Notes: generated from the sequence alone by a model not told the origin. DNA of 64,000 bases from Achatina immaculata (GCA_009760885.1 CM019718.1:23404633-23468632), one strand, 5' to 3'. Shown: positions 43,801-56,478, counted from the first letter of the stretch. Numbers and translations: made by a program.

Positions 43801-46240
43801 TCATTAGTTCTTGTACTAAAGATCGTGGACCTTACCACTATTAGTTCTTGTACTAAAGATCGTGGACTTTACTACTATTAGTTCTTGTACTAAAGATCGT
43901 GGACTTTACCACTATTAGTTCTTGTACTAAAGATCGTGGACTTTACCACTATTAGTTCTTGTACTAAAGATTGTGGACTTTACCACTATTAGTTCTTGTA
44001 CTAAAGATCGTGGACCTTACCACTATTAGTTCTTGTACTAAAGATCGTGGACCTTACCACTATTAGTTTTTGTATTAAAGTTCGTGGACCTTACCACTAT
44101 TAGTTCTTCTACTAAACATCGTGGACTTTACCACTATTAGTTCTTCTACTAAAGATAGTGGACTTTACCACTATTAGTTCTTGTACTAAAGATCGTGGAC
44201 TTTACCACTATTAGTTCTTCTACTAAAGATCGTGGACTTTACCACTATTAGTTCTTCTACTAAAGATCGTGGACTTTACCACTATTAGTTCTTCTACTAA
44301 AGATAGTGGACTTTACCACTATTAGTTCTTCTACTAAAGATCGTGGACTTTACCACTATTAGTTCTTCTACTAAAGATAGTGGACTTTACCACTATTAGT
44401 TCTTCTACTAAAGATAGTGGACTTTACCACTATTAGTTCTTCTACTAAAGATAGTGGACTTTACCACTATTAGTTCTTCTACTAAAGATAGTGGACTTTA
44501 CCACTATTAGTTCTTCTACTAAACATCGTGGACTTTACCACTATTAGTTCTTCTACTAAAGATCGTGGACTTTACCACTATTAGTTCTTCTACTAAACAT
44601 CGTGGACTTTACCACTATTACTTCTTCTACTAAAGATAGTGGACTTTACCACTATCAGTTCTTCTACTAAAGATCGTGGACTTTACCACTATTAGTTCTT
44701 CTACTAAACATCGTGGACTTTACCACTATTAGTTCTTCTACTAAAGATCGTGGACTTTACCACTATTAGTTCTTCTACTAAAGATCGTGGACTTACCACT
44801 ATTAGTTCTTGTACTAAAGATAGTGGACCTTACCACTATTAGTTCTTGTACTAAAGATTGTGGACTTTACCACTATTAGTTCTTGTACTAAAGATAGTGG
44901 ACCTTACCACTATTAGTTCTTGTACTAAAGATCGTGGACTTTACCACTATTAGTTCTTGTACTAAAGATAGTGGACCTTACCACTATTAGTTCTTGTACT
45001 AAAGATCGTGGAATTTACCACTATTAGTTCTTGTACTAAAGATAATGGACCTTACCACTATTAGTTCTTGTACTAAAGATAATGGACCTTACCACTATTA
45101 ATTCTTGTACTAAAGATCGTGGAATTTACCACTATTAGTTCTTGTACTAAATATAATGGACCTTACCACTATTAGTTCTTGTACTAAAGATCGTGGACCT
45201 TACCACTATTAGTTCTTGTACTAAAGATCGTGGACATTACCACTATTAGTTCTTGTACTAAAGATCGTGGACTTTACTACTATTAGTTCTTGTACTAAAG
45301 ATCGTGGACTTTACCACTATTAGTTCTTGTACTAAAGATCGTGGACTTTACCACTATTAGTTCTTGTACTAAAGATCGTGGACTTTACCACTATTAGTTC
45401 TTGTACTAAAGATCGTGGACTTTACCACTATTAGTTCTTGTACTAAAGATCGTGGACTTTACCACTATTAGTTCTTGTACTAAAGATCGTGGACTTTACC
45501 ACTATTAGTTCTTGTACTAAAGATCGTGGACCTTACCACTATTAGTTCTTGTACTAAAGATCGTGGACTTTACCACTATAGTTCTTCTACTAAGATCGTG
45601 GACCTTACCACTATTAGTTCTTGTACTAAAGATCGTGGACTTTACCACTATTAGTTCTTGTACTAAAGATCGTGGACCTTACCACTATTAGTTCTTGTAC
45701 TAAAGATAATGGACCTTACCACTATTAGTTCTTGTACTAAAGATCGTGGACTTTACCACTATTAGTTCTTGTACTAAAGATAATGGACCTTACCACTATT
45801 AGTTCTTGTATTAAAGTTCGTGGACCTTACCACTATTAGTTCTTGTACTAAAGTTCGTGGACCTTACCACTATTAGTTCTTGTATTAAAGTTCGTGGACC
45901 TTACCACTATTAGTTCTTGTAATAAAGATCGTGGACCTTACCACTATTAGTTCTTGTACTAAAGATCGTGGACCTTACCACTATTAGTTCTTGTACTAAA
46001 GATCGTGGACTTTACCACTATTAGTTCTTGTACTAAAGATCGTGGACCTTACCACTATTAGTTCTTGTATTAAAGTTCGTGGACCTTACCACTATTAGTT
46101 CTTGTACTAAAGTTCGTGAACCTTTCTTTATTAGTTCTTGTGCTAAAGTTTGTGGACCTTACCACTTTTTGTTCTTGTATTAAAATTTGTGAATCTTACC
46201 ACTGTTAGTTCTTGTAGTTTATGCACCTTAGAACTGTTTT
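43801..46240 (+). repeat. Minisatellite, 37-bp unit, about 66 copies
   Basis: ACCACTATTAGTTCTTGTAC plus TAAAGATCGTGGACTTT. Same family as 40414-41364, with the same 70-bp left flank (43731-43800). Subtypes: CTTCTACTAAAGATAGTGG dominates 44100-44780, CTTGTACTAAAGATCG dominates 45180-45700, and a TAAAGTTCG type is common from 45800. Confidence 0.97.
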
Positions 46241-46850
46241 CTTGCACTAAAATTTGTAGACTAAAATTTGTTTGTTCTTATTCTAAAGTGTATGAATTAT
46301 ATCATTTCTGATCCGCATAATAAATTTTGAAATCTTAATAATTTTATATCTTGTACTAAATCTTGTCCACCAAACCATCATTAGTCCATGTTCTAAACTT
46401 TTGCAGACCTTTTCATCTTTAGTTCTTGTTCTAAACTTTGTAGAGTTTGTCATCTTTAGTTCGTGAACTAAACGTTTGCAGAGATTGTCATCTTTAGTTC
46501 GTATTCTAAACTGTGCAGCGCTTGTCGTCTTTAGTTCGTGGACTAAACTTTGTAGATCCTACCATCGCTAGTTCGTATATTAAACATTGTGGACACTGCT
46601 ATCATTAGTTCGTGAACTACGCTAGTAAATTTTGTAGATCCTATCATCACTAGTTCGTGCACAAAACTTCGTAAATTCTATCATAATTAATTCGTGCACT
46701 AAACATTGTAGATCTTGGCATCATTAGTTCGTGAACTAAACTTTGTAGATTTCACTATTATTAGTTGGCTAATGTAGTAGATTCTACTATATTAGTCAGT
46801 TAGTTCGTGAACTAAAACGTGCAGACTTTAGCACAGACCAAAAAGTAAAA
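46241..46850 (+). repeat. Degenerate edge of the 37-bp array
   Basis: Continues the rhythm loosely (TTAGTTCGTGAACTAAAC, TTTGTAGATCCTA) at about 45-48-bp spacing with strong divergence. Older, unhomogenised units are the simplest reading. Confidence 0.75.
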
Positions 46851-46906
46851 CTAAAATGTTATTTATAACTGGTTTGACCCATTTCCCTTACAGTTTTATA
46901 CCACAG

Positions 46907-47848
46907 ACTAGCTGATTACCCGGCGTTGCCCGGGTATTTATTTATCCCAATCAACAAAGTTCTGTTCATGTTCACAACCTTCTAGATGGTTCTACAATGT
47001 TCTATTCATTTCCACAGCCTTCTAGAAGGTTCTACAGAGTCTAGACGCTTCTACAGAGTTCTGTTCCTTCCATTCAACTAAACGTGGGCTTAGTTATCAT
47101 CAGGACTGTCACTAATCAGCTTAGAGACCCTGAAAACTATGGATTCGACACTAATTTCGGTCAATTTAGACACTATATTTTTCACCACTTCTCACCGCCC
47201 CCGCCCCCATGCCATTTGGGCTGAACTTGGACTTATACGGCATCGGGAGTTTCACTATTCATATAAGCGACCCCAACACCTATGGATTCCACCCTAATAT
47301 CGGTCGTTTTCGATTATATTTACATGTCGCCCCATCCCACACCCACCCCTAGGACTCCATGCCGATTGGGGCTGAGCTCGAAATTTATTGGCCTCTGGAG
47401 TGTCACTATTCATCTCAGCAACCCCAAAACCTATGGAATTGACACTAATATCGGCCGTTTTCGATTATTTGTACATGTCACCCAATGCCACCCCCACCCC
47501 TAGGGCCCCATGCCGTTGGGGGCTGAGCGTGTACTTAAACGGCATCGGGAGAGTAACTATTCATCTCAGCAACCCCAAAATCTATGGATTCGACACGAAT
47601 ATTGTTCATTTTCGATTATTTTTACATGTCACCCCGACCTCTAGGGTCATAGGGGTATCCTAGGGGTGATCTAACTGCCTCGGTGCACTGTCCATACTGT
47701 AAGTCATATATCTGCCAAGTTTGGTTGAAATTGCTCTAGGCGTTCCAGCGTGATACTGGAATATACATACATACATACATACATACATACATACATACAT
47801 ACATACATACATACATACATACACATGCTCATTTTTACATATATATAG
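46907..47848 (+). mobile_element. Pearl/Helentron-like non-autonomous element
   Basis: Starts ACTAGCTGATTACCCGGCGT and GCCCGGGTATTTATTTAT, a hallmark of a widespread class of non-autonomous invertebrate repeats. It contains four tandem units of about 120-150 bp (47100-47640), then a conserved-looking TGCCAAGTTTGGTTGAAATT and CGTTCCAGCGTGA, then (CATA)n (47761-47820), and ends at TATATATATAG. Core, tandem repeats and tetranucleotide block in that order match the layout described for molluscan pearl elements. The class assignment is my inference. Confidence 0.65.
47126..47640 (+). repeat. Internal tandem units of the pearl-like element
   Basis: CCCCAAAACCTATGGA(A/T)T then GACACTAATATCGG(C/T)CGTT then CGATTATTTGTACATGTCA recurs about every 120-150 bp, four times, with a C-rich spacer (CACCCCTAGGGCCCCATGCC). 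Confidence 0.85.
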
Positions 47849-47948
47849 GTTCACACAGTACATAAAGCAGTGTTTCTCAAAGTGGGCGATAATGCCCCCT
47901 GTTGGAGTTGGAAAGGAGCAGGGGTGGTGAAAGAAATAAATCTCATAA

Positions 47949-48010
<62 letters not shown>
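47949..48010 (+). repeat. (TA)n microsatellite
   Basis: About 31 TA dinucleotides. Confidence 0.97.
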
Positions 48011-48830
<820 letters not shown>

Positions 48831-48834
48831 AAGA

Positions 48835-49150
48835 CGCTGTTCGATTTGCCAGTGAACAACCCATAGCTTACATGCTAGGGACAAAGTTGGTGAACCACAT
48901 CTCTTTGCTGGTACCCCTAGTAACAGGCGGCCAAGGGGCAGATATCATCAAAGTCCCCATGGTGGTGGAGTTTGCTAAAGAAGTACTGCACGCCCCTTTA
49001 CTCCACTCAGGGAGTAAAAAAAAAGCCACCCTCCCCATTACCCCCCCCCCCCACAAATCCTACACGATGCTGTTCCTCAACATCTTCACCATATCGGCTA
49101 CAAAGAACACCAAGCTCGCAGTCTCAGAGAGAATAAAGAAGAAGAAGAAG
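48835..49150 (+). mobile_element. Interspersed repeat H, copy 3
   Basis: Blocks as in copies 1 and 2, ending AGAATAAAGAAGAAGAAGA, a (GAA)n tail. Confidence 0.78.
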
Positions 49151-50327
49151 AACATGAAGAGGATCTGTATGCCTGACACCCTGTGGGGTTGTCATCTTTT
49201 TATGACTGTCTGTATATTTTTCTTTATGACTGATCTAAGAGGGTAGGAGGGGGGAAAAAGCTCTTACCCAAATAGCTCCAGAAAATGTGAACAAATAAAC
49301 ATGGAACCCTCCAGGCTGTTCTGGTGACGCCACGACTGAAGATCATTGTCAGAATCCAGCGGAAGTTTGCCGCGAGTTGGATTTAACGTTGTAGAAAATG
49401 TTAAAGTCACAAAAAAAAGAAGAGAGGTACGGCTCAACAAAAGTCCTGTTTTCTGTTTATTTGTTTCTGCTAATGCTCGCCTTCACAGCCTCAGATACTA
49501 CAGTTTATTGGATCAAACGCGTTTCCGTCAAAAGCAAGAGAATGTCGCATTCTCAGTAGCCACAGTAGAATTCACTAGTCACCCGTAGCATGGATCTAGT
49601 GGGGCTTGCCTGTCTGTCGAGCGATCTAAAGCTTTCTGTCCGTTTGTTGGTTGTAGAGTATTTCACTCGTTGATTAAAATTCCACTTTGAACAGTTGTTT
49701 GTCATCCACAGTAAGTACCTGGAAAGAAATACGAAATAAATTTTAGTGAAAATAAAGACAGTGGGAGCTTTAGTTGCTTTTTTCTCTTGACGAGTGTGTT
49801 CTTTTCTGTTAAAAAAATAGAAAGCAAAACAAAGATAGTATCAAGTGTTTCCCCAGAGAGCTTCCATATTTATAGCAAGGTGAAGGTCTTCCAAATTCCT
49901 GCGCCGCGGGGCAGGGTTGTATAAACAGTGCTACATGAAATGACAAACCAGCTCGCCTTCTGACTATGCTATTGACAATGTCTTCCTGCAACCTTTTTCT
50001 CAGAATCTGAAACTCTACACCTTATCAAGAAATGATCAGGAAACATCTAGGTCGCACGCACAGTGGAAGATGCGGATGTAAAGATGAAACCGAAGATTGA
50101 TTAGAACTTCTATTACGTGGTATATGAAAGTCGGAAGAAGGAAACACTGTTTAGGAAAGTGAGGTTTCATGGGCTTGTTGAATTCAGTTTGACGTTCCAG
50201 CTTGAGGTGACGAGAAATGAACGATTCATTAGGGGCTCCAGACGAATCCCAGAGCAATTAGTTGCTGTGTGCTGAAGGGAATATTGAAGAGAAGCTATGG
50301 TTATGTCCGGGGTGCGAAGATGATGTT
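49151..50327. other. No feature recognised
   Basis: Unique-looking. Short ORFs lack motifs. Confidence 0.45.
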
Positions 50328-50489
50328 CCTTCCTTCCTTCCTTCCTTTCCTTCCTTCCTTCCTTTCCTTCCTTCCTTTCTTCCTTAATTTCTTCCTTCCT
50401 TTCCTTCCTTCCTTCCTTTCCTTTCCTTCCTTCCTTCTTTTCCTTCCTTTCTTCCTTCCTTCTTTTCCTTCCTTCCTTTCTTCCTTCCT
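50328..50489 (+). repeat. (TTCC)n polypyrimidine tract
   Basis: Imperfect CTTCCTT repeats, strand-asymmetric pyrimidines. Confidence 0.95.
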
Positions 50490-50507
50490 GACAAACAAAT
50501 AAACAAA

Positions 50508-50533
50508 CAAAGTAACTAACTAACTAACTAACT
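50508..50533 (+). repeat. Short (AACT)n
   Basis: Five AACT units. Confidence 0.85.
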
Positions 50534-51496
50534 ACGTAAGAATAATATATTTTTGATGGGGGCAGTAATGACTGTTGTCTGTAAGATGTTATATGTGTAT
50601 TTACATTCTTGGTATTTTATCTTTACAGGTAAATGAAAGGCTGAAGGTTACACACGTTAACAGACTCACAGCTACAACAATCAAAGAAAACAAACACAAT
50701 CAATAATGCTCCTTCAAATAATCATACAGGTCATATTGACGTAAATCTTCCGTTTACATGGTTGGCAAAATCAAACAAAGAATCACCAGTTTATATTGTT
50801 ATTCATCAGCTATATCATTAAGAACACAATCATTAAAATGATGTCCTTAAATATTCAGATTCCTAGATTATCTTGATCGACGGTGGAACTTTTAAAGATT
50901 CAATTTTAACCCCTTGTACATAATCATACAAAAATCTCTAATCTTCATCATTGAATAATTGAGTATTTGATGTATTATAGGAACTAACTGGCCATAATTG
51001 TTGCAACATACATATTCATAAATTTCAGCAATACATTTTTATGTGCACATACATCATTGCACATTACCCAAAAAAAAGAAATCCCTCTAAATCTCACACA
51101 GACAAATGTTACATTAGAATTATACTTATTCAGGTACCTTTCAATTACCCTAGTCATACATAAGTGAGTCGGGATTGATCGGAGGAGTCGACAGCACAGC
51201 CTTGCACGCGTCCACATGACAGAAATATAAACCCCAGTATTAGCTTAACACGTACATGTTTATCCATAGAGAAAATACACTTTCATACGCTCTCGAACGA
51301 CAACATAACCTGACCCGATTGGTCAGCATATAAAATCCCGGCCTGGTGAAATTCTATCATGATATCTTTATGTACTGGGCCAGTAAGCCGATATTTTCTC
51401 AGAGCTGCGCACGTATGAAATTGACCAGTAACTGACACATTATTCCTTCTCTTAGGGTTGCCAAACAACCCAGGTAACTATGAGTTATCTATTCCA
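50534..51496. other. No feature recognised
   Basis: AT-rich unique-looking sequence; ORFs unsupported. Confidence 0.45.
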
Positions 51497-51501
51497 TACA
51501 C

Positions 51502-51571
<70 letters not shown>

Positions 51572-51602
51572 GACTGACTGACTGGCTAACTGACCGACTG
51601 AT

Positions 51603-51655
<53 letters not shown>

Positions 51656-51970
51656 GACTGACTGACTGATTAACTAACTAACTAACTAACTGATTGACTA
51701 AATAATTAACTAACCGACTGATTGACTAACTAAATGATTAATAAACAAACAAATAAACTGACTGACTGATTACTTAACTAAAAGATTAACAAACAAACAC
51801 ATAAACTAACTAATTAACTAACTAACTAACTAAACAACTAACTGACTGACTGACTGAGTAACTGAATGATTAACTAATTAAATGATTAACAAACAAACAA
51901 ACTCGATGACTGACTGATTAACTAATTAAATGATTAACAAACGAACAAACAAACAAACAAACAAACAAAT
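51497..51970 (+). repeat. Long imperfect (AACT)n tract
   Basis: AACT tetranucleotides with GACT, GATT, AAAT and AAAC variants. A loose higher-order pattern is visible: ACTGACTGATTAACTAA recurs roughly every 60-100 bp. Confidence 0.93.
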
Positions 51971-52782
51971 TAGCTAACTAATTTGGCGTTCCAGCCATTA
52001 CTAATAGCCTAGTAATACCAGCCCTAGTTGTTAACAAATCAAATTTTGTTTCGGAAACAACGAGAAACAGCAACAGATTTGATTATCAACAGAACACGTT
52101 TTGTTTCGCCTATTGATCTCAGTTAACCAAGAAGGGATAGACTGAATCTGAGACTGCACTGCAGTGAAAGGTCATGGATCTCCTCAAGTGTGACATAACT
52201 TTGATTGTGTCATCGATTAGTAGAAAATTCCTTGTAAATTTTTCCACTTGCCGGACTGTCCCAGGGCAGTTTTGAACAAAACAAAACATATGTTTTCCCT
52301 TCTCAAGCGTTTGCTTCGACTACTGGTGTCACGTGTTCTTTGAGCATGCGCAGTTAATGTTTTTCAGTCGCAATTGAAAAGCCACGTTATGTAATTTTTT
52401 AAAAAAAATGCATTGGCAGAAAAAAATAACAAGTTTCCGAAAGAATAAAATAATATTATGATCCAAGACAGAAAAATATCTGCTTTATGTTTAATTCATT
52501 TGATGTTTAATGTAACCAAATAATGTAACTGATATAATGAAAATATTTCTTGAAAATTTTACTTCATGGTTTCTAAGAAAACAAAAAGAATTCAAGTGGA
52601 TTCTAAGAATTTGTACATCAACACAGGAGAAAAAAAAATAATATTGTATTATTTAACTCACAAATAAACCTGGTAAAACTGTAGGAAATTTTCTTTATAT
52701 CCCGTTTTTCTGTCATTATAATGAGATTAATACATAGCAGTATATAATATGTGACGCAAGAGTGAATAATAAAAACCGAATA
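51971..52782. other. No feature recognised
   Basis: AT-rich spacer. Confidence 0.5.
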
Positions 52783-53227
52783 TAGTAAAATCGTATTATA
52801 ACGGACATCAAGGAAACTGGCAAACTAGCTCGTTATATCCAAAGCCCGTTATATCCAAAGCCCGTTATATCCAAAGCCCGCTATATCCAAAGCCCGCTAT
52901 ATCCAAAGCCTGCTATATCCAAAGCCCGTTATATCCAAAGCCCGTTATATCCAAAGCCCGCTATATCCAAAGCCCGCTATATCCAAAGCCTGCTATATCC
53001 AAAGCCCGCTATATCCAAAGCCTGCTATATCCAAAGCCCGCTATATCCAAAGCCCGCTATATCCAAAGCCTGCTATATCCAAAGCCCGCTATATCCAAAG
53101 CCCGCTATATCCAGAAGAATATATATATATATATATATATATAAGAGTGCGGCAGAGACCTGCCGATATTGTCCATTATTACCAAGGCTCTGTTATAAAC
53201 GGTATCCGTTATAATGGGATTTTACTG
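52783..53227 (+). mobile_element. Pogo/Tigger-like MITE
   Basis: The left end TAGTAAAATCGTATTATAAC is an inverted match of the right end (complement CAGTAAAATCCCATTATAAC), with TA on both sides (52781-52782 and 53228-53229). CAGTAnAATCCCnnTATAACG ends with TA duplication are typical of the pogo/Tigger group of Tc1-mariner. At 445 bp with no transposase frame it is non-autonomous. Confidence 0.82.
52829..53113 (+). repeat. 16-bp array inside the MITE, about 18 copies
   Basis: Unit GCCCG(T/C)TATATCCAAA. GCCTG variants occur at irregular spacing. A (TA)n run follows at 53121-53142. Confidence 0.96.
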
Positions 53228-53336
53228 TATATCATGTGCAATGAAAGATAAGTGATTGAAACAGGGAACTTTTAATAGGGGACAATAAATGAAAACGTAA
53301 TATGTTATAAAATAAGTAATAAGCATCAAGTGGAAT
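53228..53336. other. Spacer
   Basis: Nothing recognised between the MITE and LINE piece E. Confidence 0.4.
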
Positions 53337-53673
53337 GAATTCAAGAACAATGCAGAGATAAGACAGATGACTGAACAACAACCAGTCTCATGGGTGATCA
53401 GGAAAAGGAGATGGACATATGTTGGTCACTTGATGAGAAGAAATGATCTGAGAATCCCAAAACAAGCTATCAAGTGGAACACAACAGGCCGAAGAAAAAG
53501 AGGCAGACCGCGTGAAACTCTGAAGAGGACATTATTAAGAGAGGCCAAATTAACCGGCATAAAATCCTTTGATGAGGTTGAAAGACTCGCCGAAGACAGG
53601 AAAAATTGGCGAACTACTTTGCGAGCCCTATGTGACGTTTAACGGCACGGGAAGGATATAAGATTTAAGATAT
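53337..53673 (+). pseudogene. LINE family E 3' piece, best copy
   Basis: The frame at 53367-53642 is open for 91 codons to a stop: MTEQQPVSWVIRKRRWTYVG, HLMRRNDLR, IPKQAIKWNT, RGRPRETLKRTLLREA, FDEVERLAEDRKNWRTTLRA, then LCDV. This is an ORF2 C-terminal tail; the segment alone has no enzymatic domain. The left edge, ATTCAAGAACAATGCAG, is shared with the copies at 1014 and 62077. The 3' tail is TATAAGATTTAAGATATAAG. Confidence 0.85.
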
Positions 53674-53811
53674 AAGAATCATTTTCTTATGTTACATTTT
53701 ATGTTGTCTGCTGTTTGCACTTACACGCTGGCTCCAGCCGTTCGACCAGAATTCTCACTGGGTATTGACTCTTCCACTCCTGAATTATTTTCCATGGCGT
53801 GGCCAGAATAC
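53674..53811. other. Spacer
   Basis: Unique-looking; nothing recognised. Confidence 0.4.
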
Positions 53812-54790
53812 ATGGGATTTCCAACACATGTGATACAACTAATATCACTGCTGTATCTATGCCAACAGGCAGCAGTAAGAATAAATGGTGAAACAACAAC
53901 TTGGTTTGACATAAAACACGGGGTCCGTCAGGGGTGCATATTGTCGCCTTACTTATTTAACTTGTATACTGAAAATATAATGAGGAATGTTAGAGAAGAT
54001 GTAGACAAAGAATATTACGATGCCATAACATTGGAGGCAATGCAATATCAGAGATTAGATATGCTGATGACACAGCATTACTGTACACAATACAAAAAGG
54101 AATGGAAAAACTAATTACGTTAGTCTATAAGAATAGTGAAGAGCAAAACCTTTATCTTAATGCGAAGAAAACCAAATTGATGACAACTGACAAGACAAAC
54201 AAGGCAGATGAGATATATATCAATGAGGAAAAACTGGAAGAGATGGAGAGTTTTGAATATCTTGGATCATTATTAACTAATAATGGAGATACATTGAGGG
54301 AAATTAAAAGGAGGACATCTATCGCTCTTCAGAAAATAAAACAACTAAAGAATCTGTGGAGAGGAACAGACAGAAGTACAAAAATAAACTTTTAAAGGGC
54401 ATGCATATTTCCCATCACAACATATGCCTGTGAGACCTGGACACTTAACAGAGAAACACATAAACGCCTTTGAATGTAAATGCTACAGAAGAGTCCTTCA
54501 GATATCTACAATAACTTAATATTGAAGAAGCAGGCTAGTAAGGAAGACTAAACAGACAAAACTTTAATATTTTGGAGATGTTAAACGTCAGGATAATCTA
54601 GAGAAGACCGTCTTGTAAGGATACATAATGGGAAAAAGAAAGAGAGGAAGACCAAGGCGAAGATGGCTGCAAGATATCTTTGATGATCTGCGAATGGATG
54701 CATCAGCAGCAGGGCATCTTGCTTACAACCGAGAGACCTACAGGAGTGCTGTTAGGGAGGCAATGTTCGGCAAGGGACATGCAAATGACT
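53812..54790 (+). pseudogene. RTE/BovB-like (family A) ORF2, RT motif B to C-terminus
   Basis: Matches 22267-23290 of the full-length RTE. The frame at 53689-54114 contains HVIQLISLLYLCQQAAVRIN, GVRQGCILSPYLFNLY and TENIMRNVRED, then shifts at about 54030, so the YADD catalytic motif lies out of frame (DMLMTQ reading). A second frame (54102-54395) covers LNAKKTKLMTTDK to LKNLWRGTDRSTKI. Deletions near 54440 and 54505 follow. It ends in TGACTGACTTA, a GACT-type tail. Dead. Confidence 0.92.
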
Positions 54791-55269
54791 GACTTACTGG
54801 CCAGAGTACTTGCTGTGTAGAAACTACAGTATAAAGAAGGTGGAAGGAAGTTATGCTACAATTTAAAAACGTGGACTGGATTAGAAATGTGCTACTTTTC
54901 ATTTTATTTAGATTTACAATATCAATCAACTGTGCAAGTGTTGTTTTGGAGCAAGATAAATGACATGATACACATCATAGCTTGACAGTCTATCACAGAG
55001 AACAGAGTAATGAGATAAACCTCAGAAACAGAGTTTTACCAAAAGAACCAAAGGAAGTGTTTCTTAGAAGCTTGTACATCCTAGTTAATTCCTGTCTCTT
55101 TTGGTGAATTCTACCTGCATTCTTATACAAAACAACCGCATAACAGCGTAACAGTCAGCGTTGAAATAGTGTTGATTGTAAGCTGTGATTATAACATTTT
55201 TACTACGTCTACTTTTCATTTTTACTACAAATGCACGAGTCTTGGAACAACTACAATCGCAAAATGAAA
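54791..55269. other. No feature recognised
   Basis: AT-rich spacer. Confidence 0.45.
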
Positions 55270-55527
55270 TTCTCAGAAAAATAAGGATGAAAAAAAATTC
55301 CACAAACTTTGACCATGTCCAAAGAGATATTAATATACTGAAGACGGTACTAGAAGGAAAAGTGGAAGAAAAGACGCAGAAGAAGACAGGAGATGCAGAT
55401 ATGAAGGAAACATAGGAGAGCGGGCAGGATACAGCCTGGCTTAGTGTATCATCAAGGCCGGGGCGAGAAGATTCTTTATCGCCGGCTTTCATACCGGAAC
55501 ACGGCACATCATGATGATGGCGACTAC
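55270..55527 (+). pseudogene. LINE family K ORF2 C-terminus
   Basis: A plus-strand frame reads FDHVQRDINILKTVLEGKVE, then breaks. The tail end has CGGAACACGGCACATCATGA and TGATGG, an (ATG)n-type tail. Homologous to the minus copy at 29600-30005 (NNILKTSEEGKVEGKR). Confidence 0.65.
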
Positions 55528-55555
55528 GTCTAAAACTTGTCTGAAGATGCGACGA

Positions 55556-55561
55556 AAAACA
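55556..55561 (+). repeat. Possible target-site duplication (left)
   Basis: AAAACA, repeated at 55761-55766 on the other side of the composite element. Only 6 bp, so suggestive. Confidence 0.5.
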
Positions 55562-55760
55562 TTCATTCATTCATTCATTTGCATGTCCCTTGCGGAACTT
55601 TGCCTCCCAAACAGTTCTCCTGTAGGCCTGTCTGGTGTGAGCAAGATGGCTTGCTGCTGACTTTCCATGATTGCTGTTTGGGTTTCTTGGTATATTTCCA
55701 GAAGATAGTTTACCATTGCTTTCCTTCCGGGCAGTGACTGTACTAGTCAGTGACCGTAGC
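55562..55760 (-). mobile_element. Short composite RTE-derived element
   Basis: On the minus strand the first ~100 bp (GCTACGGTCACTGACTAGTA to CAATCATGGAAAG) match 20153-20255, the 5' UTR of the full-length RTE. The next ~100 bp (CAGCAAGCCATCTTGCTCAC to GCATGTCCCTTGC complement) match its 3' end, with a (GAAT)n tail. The 2.9 kb in between is absent. It is about 199 bp, bounded exactly by a 6-bp direct repeat, which suggests it inserted as a unit, like a SINE made from LINE ends. Confidence 0.8.
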
Positions 55761-55766
55761 AAAACA

Positions 55767-56240
55767 GCGACTAGAATAAAAATGAGTGATTAGTAAAGCT
55801 GGGAAAACATATTAGTTGTAGCATAAAGATAAGCAGGTGGGATACTAAAAAAAAATTAAACAGATACACACATAAAGAAAAAAAAAAGAAATGAATACTT
55901 ATTCCAGAAGACTTGTTGGGAGAAACGGATAACATAAGCATAAATAAACATGAAAATAAAAATATATTATTTGACAAGTTGTCTAAATACCTCCAAAGTG
56001 TGATAAGTATCTTTTTTTTTAACCTGAAAGATACAAATAAAAATGAACCGACACGAAATAGTCTTGGAAAAATACTTGATTTTATTACGTAAATGCCATG
56101 TTTGGATATCACTAGATTTTGTTTTGTTTGATTACGTTTGAATGGAGGAATACATGACCTGAGACATCGTTGCTCTTTATTACAATAAAGTAACAGAATT
56201 GCTCTTTATTACAATAAAGTAACAGAACACAGTTTTGTAT
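55767..56240. other. No feature recognised
   Basis: AT-rich. A 27-bp direct repeat (TTGCTCTTTATTACAATAAA) lies at 56170-56225. Confidence 0.5.
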
Positions 56241-56478
56241 CTTACACCTACATCCTTTCCGTGCCGTTAATCATAACATAGGGCTCGTAAGGTAGTTCGC
56301 CATGTTTTCCTGTTTTCGGCGAGCTTTTCAATCTCATCAATGGATTTTATGAATACGAATTTGGCCTCTCTTAACAATGTCCTCTTTAGAGTTTCACTTG
56401 GTCGACCTTTTTTTTTCTTCAGCCTGTTGTGTTCCATTTGATAGCGCGTTTTAGGATTCTCTGACCATTGTCTTGAAT
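56241..56478 (-). mobile_element. LINE family E 3' piece, minus copy
   Basis: Reverse complement of family E: ATCCTTTCCGTGCCGTTAAT at the 3' side, AACAATGTCCTCTTTAGAGT in the middle, CTGTTGTGTTCCATTTGATA towards the 5' side. Frame broken. Confidence 0.8.
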
